Shown here piece after piece: positions 18,448 to 27,633 of a stretch of 64,000 nucleotides of DNA. The position numbers and the translations under genes were made by a program. The notes under the pieces are model-generated. The model was not told the origin of the DNA, did no database searches, and saw only the letters and a list, made by a program, of their open reading frames with translations. The DNA is from Salinicola tamaricis. GTDB taxonomy: Bacteria > Pseudomonadota > Gammaproteobacteria > Pseudomonadales > Halomonadaceae. Within the stretch, counting starts at the first letter, position 1. Every line of letters starts with the position of its first letter. The stretch covers positions 1,612,001 through 1,676,000 of the forward strand of contig NZ_CP023559.1 in the NCBI RefSeq assembly GCF_003006155.1, given 5' to 3'.

Positions 18448-19497
18448 ATGACTGCACTTCGCTGCGACGCCACACTGACGCTCACCGATGTAAATAATTT
18501 TCAATCGCGCCTGAGAGCCTTTCTGGATGAGTACGATGTCGGCTATCGCAGCGAAGGTGCCAGCATCGTGGTCGAGTTGCCCGGCGGTGAGGCGAGCTTC
18601 ACCGCTATTCGAGTCGGCCTGCGCCTGGAGGCGTGTGCCGCCACCCGTGACGGCCTGGAGACGCTGCGCAGCGTGATCGAGCACTATGCGGCGCTATTCG
18701 CCGGCGACAACGCAGTGCCGCTGCACTGGCATGGTGATGTCGTCGCCGCGCCGACCTTCGCCAACTTCCGCGAGATGCGTGTGGTCAAGAGCGAGGCGCT
18801 GTCGCCGAGCATGCGCCGGCTGACCCTGGCCGGTGAGGATCTGGCGCGCTTCGACCATGACGAGGAGTGGCACGTGCGGCTGCACTTTCCGCCTCCGGGG
18901 CTCGCGCGGCCGCAGTGGCCGCGCCCGACGGCGGAGGGCGCTACCCTGTGGCCGCCGGAAGACGCGCGCGCGGCGATCCGTTACTACACCATCCGGCGCC
19001 TGGATCGCGAGCGCGGCGAGGTCGAGATCGACTTTCTGCTGCATGCGGCACCAGGGCCGGGCGGCGACTTCGCGCGTCGCGCCCGGCCCGGCGATCTCTG
19101 CGGCATGGCTGGGCCCTACGGGCGCGGTGTGGCCAGCGCCGCGCACTATCTGCTGGCGGGGGACGAGACCGCGCTGCCGGCGATCTCGCGCCTGCTCGAG
19201 ACGCTGCCGGCCGCGGCGCGCATCGAGGCGTGGCTGGAGGTCGAGTCGCCGGCGGATCGGCTCACGCTGCCGGCCCATCCTGGTGCGCACTTGCACTGGT
19301 GTTACCGCTGCCAGGGCCATGCCCCCAGCGAACAGCTCGCCAGTGCAGTGATCGCGGCGCTGCCGGCGGCGGATAGTGACCGCTTCGTGTGGTTTGCCGG
19401 CGAGGCCGAGGTCAGCCAGCGCCTGCGCAAACGCTTGAAGAGCGAGTTCGCCCTGGCCAAGGGGCAGCATCTGGTCACGGGCTACTGGAAGCGCTGA
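18448..19497 (+). CDS. Siderophore-interacting FAD reductase with DUF2218 domain
   Basis: A 349-residue cytosolic flavoprotein. Residues about 1-95 resemble a DUF2218 domain and residues about 105-345 a siderophore-interacting protein (ViuB/YqjH type). Family motifs are IRYYTIRRLD (flavin-contact region), GPYGRG, AGDETALPAISRLLE (NAD(P)H region) and VWFAGEAE near the end. These enzymes reduce ferric siderophores to free iron. The fusion with DUF2218 is known in other proteobacteria. No siderophore synthesis or receptor genes lie nearby, so the gene appears as a stand-alone unit. No clear Fur box was found by eye. Confidence 0.87.
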   Translation: MTALRCDATLTLTDVNNFQSRLRAFLDEYDVGYRSEGASIVVELPGGEASFTAIRVGLRLEACAATRDGLETLRSVIEHYAALFAGDNAVPLHWHGDVVAAPTFANFREMRVVKSEALSPSMRRLTLAGEDLARFDHDEEWHVRLHFPPPGLARPQWPRPTAEGATLWPPEDARAAIRYYTIRRLDRERGEVEIDFLLHAAPGPGGDFARRARPGDLCGMAGPYGRGVASAAHYLLAGDETALPAISRLLETLPAAARIEAWLEVESPADRLTLPAHPGAHLHWCYRCQGHAPSEQLASAVIAALPAADSDRFVWFAGEAEVSQRLRKRLKSEFALAKGQHLVTGYWKR

Positions 19498-19549
19498 GCG
19501 TCATCTGAACAATGTCTGCGCTCACCGATGGTTCAGACGACGCCCGGAC

Positions 19550-20416
19550 TCATTGAGCCCTATCGAGCACCAGCAGCGGATCGATACGCGTATCGAACCA
19601 GTTCATGCCCCAGTGCAGGTGCGGCCCGGTGGCGCGGCCGGTGGCGCCCACGGCGCCGATCACCTCGCCCTGGGTGACGTGCTGGCCCACGGCGACGTCG
19701 ATCCGCGACAGGTGCAGAAAGTTGGAGCTGATGCCGTAGCCATGGTCGAGCAGCACGGTGCCGCCGGTGAGATAGAGGTCGTCGGCGAAAGTGATCACGC
19801 CGCTGGCCGGCGCCTTTACCGGGGTGCCGGTGGCGGCGGCGATATCCATGCCCGAGTGGGCCGAGCCGGGGGTACCGTTGTAGACCCGCTGGTTACCGAA
19901 GCGCCCGCTGATGCGCCCCTTCACCGGCCAGATGAAGTGCTCGGCGAAGCCGACCCGGTCGTCGTCACGCTGGCGTTGGGCGCTTACCGCGGCCTGCTCG
20001 CGGGCGATGCGGGCGGCGATCTTCGGCGGCGGCGAGACCGTCTTCGGCGGCACGCCATCGATGCGTTCGATCGGCCAGTCGCGTGGGGTGATCGCCACTG
20101 ACGCCTGCTGCTGCCGGCCATCCGGGGTGACGATCTCGATCGACTGTGCGCCCTGGGCATCGCGGCCGACGCCGAACACCACGGTGCCGTAACCGGTGAC
20201 CCGCAGCGTATGACCCGCCACTCGTACCTGGCTGCCCGGTGGCACCCGCCCGATCACCATCGAGCCCTGCTCGACACTGGCAGGAAAGGTGGCGACCGGC
20301 TCTGCCAAGGCAGCGGTGGCCCACAGCCAGAGCGTGGCGGCCAGCAGCAGGGTGGTCGGGCCGTGGCGCCAGCGGCGCCGAGCAGGAAGAGATCGCGGGC
20401 GGGTGATCGACGGCAT
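19550..20416 (-). CDS. M23-family peptidoglycan endopeptidase
   Basis: Exported protein of 288 residues with a signal peptide (hydrophobic LLLAATLWLWATAALA before an Ala-rich cleavage site). The middle (about 45-110) is a beta-rich DUF-like domain. The C-terminal peptidase M23 domain (about 165-285) has the zinc motif HSGMDIAA (HxxxD) and HLHWGMNW (HxH). The family cleaves peptide cross-links in peptidoglycan, or serves as a LytM factor if inactive; here the metal residues are intact. ATG 20416 is chosen over an in-frame GTG at 20422. It is convergent with the reductase gene (52-base gap). Confidence 0.85.
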   Translation of the reverse strand: MPSITRPRSLPARRRWRHGPTTLLLAATLWLWATAALAEPVATFPASVEQGSMVIGRVPPGSQVRVAGHTLRVTGYGTVVFGVGRDAQGAQSIEIVTPDGRQQQASVAITPRDWPIERIDGVPPKTVSPPPKIAARIAREQAAVSAQRQRDDDRVGFAEHFIWPVKGRISGRFGNQRVYNGTPGSAHSGMDIAAATGTPVKAPASGVITFADDLYLTGGTVLLDHGYGISSNFLHLSRIDVAVGQHVTQGEVIGAVGATGRATGPHLHWGMNWFDTRIDPLLVLDRAQ

Positions 20417-20524
20417 GGGCACGACGCTCCAGCAGAGGTGAAAGCGCCCATCTTAACCTGTCGTTGTCCCGAGATGGCGTCGGCCGGCGTGGGTACCGGC
20501 CAGGGTTGCCGTCAAAGAAAGAGT

Positions 20525-20544
20525 GGGGCCGGCGTGCCGGCCCC
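20525..20544 (-). terminator. Terminator hairpin of the chemoreceptor gene
   Basis: GGGGCCGGC / GCCGGCCCC stem; read on the minus strand it is followed by a T-rich CTCTTTCTTTG stretch. It lies 14 bases after the stop. Confidence 0.65.
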
Positions 20545-20557
20545 CGCTGGGATGGAA

Positions 20558-22219
20558 TCAGAACGACTCCCAGTCTTCTTCGGTGCTGGCCATGGCCGGC
20601 CGACGGGGCGCGCTCAGGCGGGGCGCCGGTGCCTGAACCTGAGCCTGAACTCGAGCCTGGACCACGGGCGCGGCCGTGGTGGACGGACGCGACTCGGCCC
20701 CGTCGATGCGGAAGCCGGCCAGGGCCTGTTCCAGGCGCTGCACCTGCTCGTTGAGGCTGGCCGCGGCGCTGCTCGCCTGCTGCACCAGCGAAGCGTTCTG
20801 CTGGGTGACCTGGTCCATCTGCACCACAGCTTCGTTGACCTGGTCGATACCGTTGGACTGCTCGGCGGAGGCGACCGAGATCTCCTCGATCAGGTCGGTC
20901 ATGCGCGATACCGACTCGACCACCCGGCCGATGGTCTCGCCGGCCTCGGCGACGATCCCGACCCCGCCTCGATCTTGCGATTGGAGGCGTCGATCAGCTC
21001 GCGGATCTGGCGCGAGGCGTCGGCGCTGCGGCTGGCCAGGGTGCGCACCTCGTTGGCGACCACGGCGAAGCCGCGCCCTGCTCGCCGGCACGGGCCGCTT
21101 CCACCGAGGCGTTGAGGGCGAGGATATTGGTCTGGAAGGCGATCGAGTCGATCACACCGACGATATCGTCACCTGGCGTGAGCTATCGGTGATGCCCTGC
21201 ATGGTGGAGACGACCTGATCCATCATCGCCCCGCCTTCGCTGGCGGTGCTGCGCGCCTGGCCGGCGAGGCCGTTGGCCTGACGTGCGTTCTCGGCGTTCT
21301 GACGCACGGTCTGGGTCAACTGTTCCATGCTCGAGGCGGTCTCGCCGATCGAGGCGGCCTGCTGGTCGGTGCGTGCCGCCAGGTCCTGGTTGCCGCTGTG
21401 AATCTGCCCCACCCCCACGGTGATCGTGGAGGCTGACGCACGCCGCCCAGGGGCCTCGGCCAGGTGCTGGCGCATGCCCTCGATGGCGTGCAGCAGGCTG
21501 TGGCGGTCATTGGACTTGAGCGTCAAGCCGCGGGTCAAGTCGCCTTCGGCGATGCCCTGCACCGCGTCGCGCGCGTGGCGCGGGTCGCCGCCCAGATCAC
21601 CCAGCACGCTGCGGATGATCCATGCCATGACCAGGGTGATCACGATTCCGATCGTGCCGGCGATCAGGCTCATCTTGAGCACGCCCATCCAGAACGCGTG
21701 TTGGATGTCGCTGACATAGACATTGGCGGCGAGATACCAGTCCCAGGCGGGGACATAGCGCACGTAGTTGATGCGCGAGACGTCGTCGCCGTCGGCGTTG
21801 GTCGAGGTGTACTCCAGGGTGCCGTCGTCGGGCGAGTCGGCCAGCGCCTTCAGTTCGCGATAGAAATAGACGCCGTTGTCGTCACGGAAGTTGCTCATGT
21901 CGGTGCCGAGCGCCCGCTTGGGGTGATAGACGAGGTGAATCTTGCCGTCGAAGGCGTAGACATAGCTGCCGTCGAGATCGAGCGCCGACAGGTTGCGCCG
22001 GGCGAAATTCTGCGCCGCTTCGACGCTGAATTCACCCTGGGCGGCGCGATCGGCGTAGCGCTGGACCAGCGTCTGGGCGCTGGCGACGAAGCTCTTGAGA
22101 CTCTGGACCCGCTCCGCCATCAGCGTGTCGCGCTTCTCCAGGGCCATCCAGCCCACCAGCACCAGCATGCCGAACCACATCAATCCCACTGTGATCCAGA
22201 GTTTTTGCCGCATCGTCAT
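20558..22219 (-). CDS. Methyl-accepting chemotaxis protein with Cache sensor (frameshifted)
   Basis: Inner-membrane chemoreceptor. TM1 is [19 protein letters not shown], then a periplasmic single-Cache (sCache_2-like) domain including [34 protein letters not shown] and [15 protein letters not shown]2 is [19 protein letters not shown], followed by HAMP and the cytoplasmic signalling hairpin with [20 protein letters not shown]. The C-terminus is EEDWESF, an NWETF-like pentapeptide that in enteric receptors tethers CheR and CheB. One-base indels near 20960, 21082, 21168 and 21445 break the frame in G/C runs. I chose ATG 22219 (ATGACGATGCGG) with AAGGAC 10 bases upstream over a TTG at 22252. A sigma-28 promoter lies upstream. 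Confidence 0.87.
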
Positions 22220-22562
22220 CGCGAAAATCGTCCTTATCCGAGGTATCTGCAAGTCATACAGAGGAATGGGACTATTAGTCCGCTCCCTTTATCGGCAGCG
22301 TCTACTTAAGATTGAGATAACGAATCGCTGCGCAGCGAGCCGCTGCCGCCGGTGCGTGCGCGACAGCCTGGTGCGAGAAAAGGGGCCGATGTGACGAGTA
22401 CCTATAGATCGCGGGCCTAGTAGAGAACGGGCCGAGGAAAAGCGGGCGTAGAGACAGCGGACACAGAGAGAGGACACAGAGAGAGCGGGTCAAGCGCCTG
22501 GGGCAGCGAGAACGGGATGGCTGCGCGGGAAAGGGCGGGCGGTGAGATACCGCCCGTGGCGT
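22220..22562. other. Gap between the chemoreceptor start and phoR end
   Basis: Apart from the sigma-28 promoter, it contains a 13-base direct repeat (GGACACAGAGAGA, twice, about 22459-22484) and a possible phoR 3' hairpin CGGGCGGT / ACCGCCCG (22536-22556). No gene is supported. Confidence 0.45.
22289..22315 (-). promoter_or_regulatory. Sigma-28 (FliA) promoter of the chemoreceptor
   Basis: On the minus strand, TCAATCTT - 11 bases - GCCGATAA. The -10 is a perfect match to the flagellar sigma-28 consensus and the -35 and spacing agree (consensus about TCAAGTTT-N11-GCCGATAA). The start codon is 70 bases downstream, so the receptor is probably expressed with late flagellar genes. Confidence 0.85.
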
Positions 22563-23911
22563 TCATGCCATCGCGGAGGAGTCCGGCACGCTGCCCTCGT
22601 CGTCTGCGACCAGACGCGTGGCGGGGAAGACGCAGCGGAAGCGGGCGCCCATGCCGGGTCGGCTGACGATCTCCAATTGAGCATCGTGGCGCAGCAGTAC
22701 GTGCTTGACGATGGCCAGCCCCAGGCCGGTACCGCCAGTGGCGGCGCTGCGCCCCTTGTCGACGCGGTAGAAGCGTTCGGTCAGGCGCGGAATGTGCACT
22801 GGATCGAAGCCCTCGCCGTCGTCCTCCACTTCGATCGCGGCGCCATCGTGCCATGGCTTCCAGCGCAGCGTGATATGGCTGCCTTCGGGGGTGTAGCGCA
22901 CGGCGTTGAAGACCAGATTGGAGACCGCACTGCGGATCTCCTTGGTGTTGCCGAGCAGGCGGTGTGGCTCGTCGATCTGCAGCGCGATCTGCTGGTGACC
23001 CGCACTCAGCCCGCGGGCGTCGTCGACGATGCTCTCGAGCAGAGAGCGGACATCGATGGCGTCGCGGTCGTCATTGGGGCTGTCGATCTCCAGGCGTGAC
23101 AGCAGCAACAGGTCCTCGACCAGGTTCTGCATCCGCGTGGTCTGCGCCTGCATCTGCGAGAAGCCACGCTGCCAGCGGGTCGGCAACTGATCGGCGTGGT
23201 CGGAGTAGGTCTCCAGATATCCCGCCAGCACGGTCAGCGGGTGCGCAGCTCGTGGGAGACATTGGCGACGAAGTCGCGACGCATCATTTCCAGCTGGTGC
23301 AGCCGAGTCACGTCGCGCACCATCAGCAGGCGCTCGTCATCGCCGAACAGGGTGATATGGAACTGCAGCGTATGCGCGGCGTCGAGCGGCGAGGGGATCA
23401 TCAGCGGCTCGCGGTAGTCGCGGGCCTCGAAGTAGTCGATGAAGCGTGGGTCGCGCAGCAGGTTGGTGATCGGCTGGCCGCGGTCATGGTCGGGCTGCAG
23501 GCCGAGCATGTCGGAGGCGGCGCTGTTCCACCACTCCAGGTCGCCGTGCGGGTCGAGCATCACCACGCTGTCGCGCATCGCCTCGCAGGAGTCCTGGATG
23601 CGCCGCAGGATATCGCGCAGCCGGCGCTGCATCTGGCTCTGCGCTTTCTGATAGGTGTAGAGACGGTCGAACAGATCGCCCCACACTCCGGTACCGGGTG
23701 GCGGCGCCTCGCGCGGATGGCGCAGCAGCCATACGTAGAGCTGGCGCACGTGGCGTAGATGCAGGAAGACGTAGAGCCCGAGCCCCGCGGCCAGCCCCCA
23801 GCCGAGGCCGGCGAACAGCGCATTGAACAGTTCGCCCAGCAGCGTGCCCATTGCGCCGAGCCCGAACAGCATGTAGCCAAGGCGCCACAGTTCGTTGATC
23901 CAGTAGCGCAC
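22563..23911 (-). CDS. phoR: PhoR phosphate sensor histidine kinase (one frameshift)
   Basis: Membrane sensor kinase partnered with PhoB. GTG start, two close N-terminal hydrophobic segments (about 10-60), a cytosolic PAS domain (about 95-205, DSVVMLDPHGDLEWWNSAA), then the H-box FVANVSHELRTP (phosphorylated His), N-box LVFNAVRYTPEGSHI, and G-boxes DDGEGFD and GGTGLGLAIVKHVL. The frame breaks directly after SHELRT, where a C is missing from a CCC(C) run at about 23237; TVLAGYLETYSDHADQL continues in another frame. Without that loss the length is a normal 449 residues. It starts 8 bases after the phoB stop, forming phoBR. Confidence 0.92.
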
Positions 23912-23919
23912 GCTGCGAC

Positions 23920-24609
23920 TTACTCCCTGATCGAAAAGCGGTAACCGGTGCCGCGTACCGTCTGGATCAGATGCTGATGCGTCTCACCCAGCGACTTGCG
24001 CAGCCGGCGGATATGCACGTCGACGGTGCGCTCCTCGACGTAGACGTTGCCACCCCAGACCTGATCGAGCAACTGGCTACGCGTGTAGGCGCGCTCTTGA
24101 TGGGTCATGAAGAACTGCAGCAGGCGGTACTCGGTGGGGCCGATCTCGAGCGCGCTGCCGTGGGAGGTGACGCGGTGGCTGGCGGGGTCGAGCTTGAGCC
24201 CCTCGACCTCGACCGCCTCCTCGATGCCCGGCGGCGTGGCCCGACGCAGCACCGCCTTGAGCCGGGCCACCAGCTCGCGCGGCGAGAACGGCTTGGTGAT
24301 GTAGTCGTCGGCGCCCGCCTCGAGCCCCTGCACCTTGTTGTCCTCCTCGCCCTTGGCGGTGAGCAGGATGATCGGCATCTCGGCGGTGGCTTCCTCGCGC
24401 TTGAGGCGGCGCGCCAGCTCGATGCCGCTGGTGCCCGGCATCATCCAGTCGAGCAGGATCAAATCCGGTTGTGGTCCAGCGCCATGGCGTGGGGCGCTCT
24501 GGGCGTTGTCCGCCTCCAGCACGTGGTAGTCGGCCATCTCCAGTGCCACGGCGATCATTTCGCGGATGGAGGGCTCGTCGTCAACGATGAGTACGGTCTT
24601 GGAGCTCAT
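23920..24609 (-). CDS. phoB: PhoB phosphate response regulator (local double frameshift)
   Basis: A 229-residue response regulator: receiver domain (1-120; VDDEPS, phospho-acceptor Asp in LILLDWMMPG, Lys in YITKPFS) and winged-helix DNA-binding domain (about 130-229; YVEERTVDVHIRRLRKSLG and TVRGTGYRF). Residues about 40-47 read PRHGAGPQ where the family has HAMALDHN-like sequence. Shifting by one base over 24465-24492 recovers HAMALDHN, so an extra C and a missing base compensate each other and hide the error. PhoB binds Pho boxes, one of which lies upstream of this gene. phoR follows after 8 bases, and ubiA lies upstream as in Pseudomonas. Confidence 0.95.
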   Translation of the reverse strand: MSSKTVLIVDDEPSIREMIAVALEMADYHVLEADNAQSAPRHGAGPQPDLILLDWMMPGTSGIELARRLKREEATAEMPIILLTAKGEEDNKVQGLEAGADDYITKPFSPRELVARLKAVLRRATPPGIEEAVEVEGLKLDPASHRVTSHGSALEIGPTEYRLLQFFMTHQERAYTRSQLLDQVWGGNVYVEERTVDVHIRRLRKSLGETHQHLIQTVRGTGYRFSIRE

Positions 24610-24681
24610 GACAGGCCTCGAGTGAGCCGCCGAGGAGGCCGCATGCAGCGGGGAACCTCCGGCCGTGACAGAACGGTGACG

Positions 24682-24715
24682 ATTACAGCGTGAAAATATG
24701 ACAAATACATGACAT
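24682..24715 (-). promoter_or_regulatory. Pho box and -10 of the phoB promoter
   Basis: Minus strand ATGTCAT-GTAT-TTGTCAT (24698-24715) is a near-consensus Pho box (7-4-7, 11-base period). A TGTAAT -10 (24682-24687) lies 10 bases downstream, the spacing seen in PhoB-activated promoters. This points to PhoB autoregulation of phoBR. The phoB start is about 70 bases further on. Confidence 0.8.
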
Positions 24716-24840
24716 CGGTGTCATCCCTCTCGTTCACCGCACGTCACAGCCACCTATCACATCTCGTATCGAGGCCGTCGGCCCTGGGCGGCGGCCGGTG
24801 GTCGATGGGGTGGAAGAGGAGCGCTCGATGACGCAGCGGC

Positions 24841-25750
24841 TCATATCACCGGCCACAGGCTCAGCACCACCCCGGCGAACAGTAGCAGCCCCGACCAGAA
24901 GTTGTGAGAAAGGCCTGGAAACACGGGCCGCGCTCGCGCTCACGGATCAGCCACTGCTGGTAGACGAAGGTCGCCGCCATCGCGGCCAGCCCAGCCGAAG
25001 AAGCCGACCGCGCCAGGCGTGCGCCGATCCAGGCCAGCAGTGCCAGCGTGGCTAGCTGCAGCAGACCGATGATCAGCTTGTCGGCACGGCGAACAGGCGC
25101 GCGGTGGACTTGACCCCGATCTTGATGTCGTCGTCGCGGTCGACCATGGCGTACTGGGTGTCGTAGGCCACGGTCCAGGCCAGGTTGGCCAGCAGCAGCA
25201 GCCATGCCTCCAGCGGTACGCTGCGGCTCACGCCATGAACGCCATCGGATGCTCCACGAGAAAGCCAGCCCCAGCACCACCTTGAGGCAGATGGGTGTAG
25301 CGCTTCATGAAGGGGTAGAGTGCGGCCATCGCCACGCCGACGAAGGAGAGCAGCACCGTGGGCAGATTGGTGAAGCAGACCAGCACGAAGGCCGCCGCCA
25401 CCAGCACGCGAACAGGATCTTGGCCTCGCGCTCGCGGATGCGTCCGGTGGCCAGCGGGCGCTCCTTGGGCTGCGTTGACGTGGCCGTCGATCTTGCGGTC
25501 GCGTAGTCGTTGACCACGCAGCCGGCGGCGCGCATCAGATAGACGCCGAGCACGAAGATGATCAGGTTGGCGCGGTCCGGCAGGCCGTCGGCGGCGAGCC
25601 ACAGCGCCCACAGCGTGGGCCACATCAGCAGCCAGGTGCCGATCGGCTGTCGAGACGAGTCAGGCGCAGAAAGTCGGGGATTCGCGCCAGGCCGCGGGGG
25701 CGTGGCGCAGGGTCGGCGGCAGTGACGGTATCGGGGCCGGCGGTGGACAT
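24841..25750 (-). CDS. ubiA: 4-hydroxybenzoate polyprenyltransferase UbiA (multiply frameshifted)
   Basis: Membrane prenyltransferase of ubiquinone biosynthesis, joining the polyprenyl tail to 4-hydroxybenzoate. ATG at 25750 gives an N-terminus with [15 protein letters not shown]. Motifs visible in different frames: [15 protein letters not shown], the first Asp-rich motif in [24 protein letters not shown], the second Asp-rich region in [19 protein letters not shown], and a C-terminus reading [14 protein letters not shown] at TGA 24841. At least five indels (about 25650, 25500, 25405, 25280, 25085, 24895) interrupt it. Since ubiquinone synthesis is expected in this organism and no second copy is visible, sequence error is likely. 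ubiC is not adjacent as usual but 6 kb away. Confidence 0.87.
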
Positions 25751-26085
25751 CGAATTCTCCAGAACGGCGGGCGGGACGCGACTGGCTGGACCTTACACCA
25801 CAACCCCGCCGGCAGCGAGGCGTGGCAATGGGCACAGCGGTGGACGCGGCGATAGGCGCGGTCGTGGGCGCAGAGATAGGCGCGGTCGTGGGCGCAGAGA
25901 TAGGCGCGGTCGTGGGCGCAGCGATAGCGTACGGGACGTCGCGATAGGGATTGCTTTTGTCACGCCGACGCGCTCAGACTCGAGGTGGGCGCGGTCAGCG
26001 TAGGTCGGCGTCGCCCCGGGAGTGTCGACGACGCTGGCGGCAGTGGGATCGCGAGACTGGGTGGCTCGATCCTGGGAGTAGAACA
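25751..26085. other. Gap between ubiA and the permease cassette
   Basis: Holds the 24-bp tandem repeat (25851-25930) and, near 26072-26080, the GGGAG ribosome-binding region of the permease gene. No clear -35/-10 pair or regulator site was identified, and no gene is supported. Confidence 0.5.
25851..25930. repeat. 24-bp tandem repeat
   Basis: Three nearly perfect copies begin at 25851, 25875 and 25899 (unit starts GATAGGCGCGGTCGTGGGCG) with a degenerate partial fourth. It sits at the junction between ubiA and the plus-strand catabolic cassette. Confidence 0.85.
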
Positions 26086-27597
26086 ATGACAAACCACGCT
26101 AAACCCGCCGCCGGCATCCACTACCAGCAGCAGGATGCCAGCTATTTCGACAAGCGCGGCCTGCGCCGCCACGCCGGCCCCTGGTCGCTCTGGGCCCTGG
26201 GTGTGGGCGCGGTGATCTCGGGCCACTACTCGGGCTGGAACCTGGGGCTCGCCTCGGGCGGCTGGGGCGGCATGGCGATCGCCACCGCGATCATCGCCGT
26301 GATGTATCTGGGGCTGACCTTCTGCATCGCCGAGATGTCGCCGGCCCTGCCGCACACCGGCGCCGCCTACTCCTTCGCGCGCTCTTCCATGGGGCCCTGG
26401 GGCGGTTTCGTCACCGGCCTGTGCGAGAACGTCGAGTACGTGCTCACGCCGGCGGTGATCGTGTTCTTCATCGGTTCTTATCTGGGCAGCATCTTCGAGA
26501 CGCCGGCGGCGTTCCAGCCGGTGTGGTGGCTGTTGGGCTATCTGCTGTTCGTCGGCCTCAACATCGTCGGCGTCGAGCTCTCTTTCCGAGTGACGCTGGC
26601 GGTGACCCTGCTGGCGCTGGCGGTGCTGGTGGTGTTCTGGTTCAGCGCCTTCACCCATCTCGATTTCTCGACCTGGGCGCTGAACATCGCACCCGGCGGC
26701 GGTGAGCTCGCAGGCGGTCACGGACCGCTGCTGCCGATGGGCATCGGCGGGGCGCTGGCGGCAATGCCCTTTGCGGTGTGGCTGTTCCTGGCCATCGAGC
26801 AGCTGCCGCTGGCCGCCGAGGAGTCGGTCGACCCGCGGCGTGACATGCCGCGCGGCATCCTGCTCGGCATCACTACCCTGATCATCTCCGCCACGCTGAT
26901 CCTGGTGCTCAACCCGTCGGTGGTGGGCGTCGGCGCCTATGCCCTGAGCCAGTCCGGCGAGCCGCTGCTGGACGGTTTCCAGGCCATTTTCGGTGCCGGC
27001 ACGGCCAAGTTCCTCGCGCTGCTGGCGCTGGTCGGATTGATCGCCAGTTTCCATACCATCATCTTCGCCCAGGGCCGCCAGATCTACTCGCTCTCCCGTG
27101 CCGGCTACTTCCCCACCTTCCTCTCGGTGACCCACGGCACGCGCAAGACGCCGCACGTGGCGATGATCGGCGGCGCGCTGGTGGGCCTGACGATCATGCT
27201 GATCTGCTTCTTCGGTCTCGGCACCCAGGAGGGCTCGGCGGTGATCGGGGGAACCCTGCTCAACATGGCGGTATTCGGCGCCATGTGCTCCTACATCGCC
27301 CAGGCCCTCTCCTTCATCCTGTTGCGCCGCCATCATGCGCATATCGAGCGCCCCTACCGCAGTCCCTTCGGGATTCCCGGCGCCGTGGCGACCATCGTCA
27401 TCGCGCTGATGACGATCTACTTCCAGCTCAGCGACAGCACCTACCGGGTCGGCGTGATCGGCGTCGCCCTGTGGCTGGCGGTGGGTATCGGCTACTTCGC
27501 CTTCATCGGGCGGCACCGTCTGATCCTGTCGCCGGAGGAGGAGTTCGCCATGCAGCGAGGCGAGCAGGCCGCGGACGACGACGGCCGCGCGGCGTGA
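26086..27597 (+). CDS. APC-family permease, ethanolamine-permease type
   Basis: A 503-residue inner-membrane permease of the amino acid-polyamine-organocation superfamily with about 12 hydrophobic segments. The N-terminal GVGAVISGHYSGWNLGLASG and the conserved ENVEYVLTPAVIVFFIGSYL resemble ethanolamine permeases. The cytosolic consensus loop LPLAAEESVDPRRDMPRGI is typical of the group. Substrate is inferred as an amine, amino alcohol or amino acid. Start ATG 26086 follows GGGAG by 8 bases. It is the first gene of a four-gene plus-strand cassette ending at 31664, whose other members are a glutamine-synthetase-like ligase and two dehydrogenases, supporting uptake of an amine carbon/nitrogen source. 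Confidence 0.85.
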   Translation: MTNHAKPAAGIHYQQQDASYFDKRGLRRHAGPWSLWALGVGAVISGHYSGWNLGLASGGWGGMAIATAIIAVMYLGLTFCIAEMSPALPHTGAAYSFARSSMGPWGGFVTGLCENVEYVLTPAVIVFFIGSYLGSIFETPAAFQPVWWLLGYLLFVGLNIVGVELSFRVTLAVTLLALAVLVVFWFSAFTHLDFSTWALNIAPGGGELAGGHGPLLPMGIGGALAAMPFAVWLFLAIEQLPLAAEESVDPRRDMPRGILLGITTLIISATLILVLNPSVVGVGAYALSQSGEPLLDGFQAIFGAGTAKFLALLALVGLIASFHTIIFAQGRQIYSLSRAGYFPTFLSVTHGTRKTPHVAMIGGALVGLTIMLICFFGLGTQEGSAVIGGTLLNMAVFGAMCSYIAQALSFILLRRHHAHIERPYRSPFGIPGAVATIVIALMTIYFQLSDSTYRVGVIGVALWLAVGIGYFAFIGRHRLILSPEEEFAMQRGEQAADDDGRAA

Positions 27598-27633
27598 TCC
27601 CGATCTCCCTGACACTGTGAGCGAGGAACGGCC

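Noticed and set aside
25841-25930. Tandem repeat considered as a CRISPR array
   Set aside because: The repeats are directly adjacent without spacers, only three copies, and no cas genes are present.
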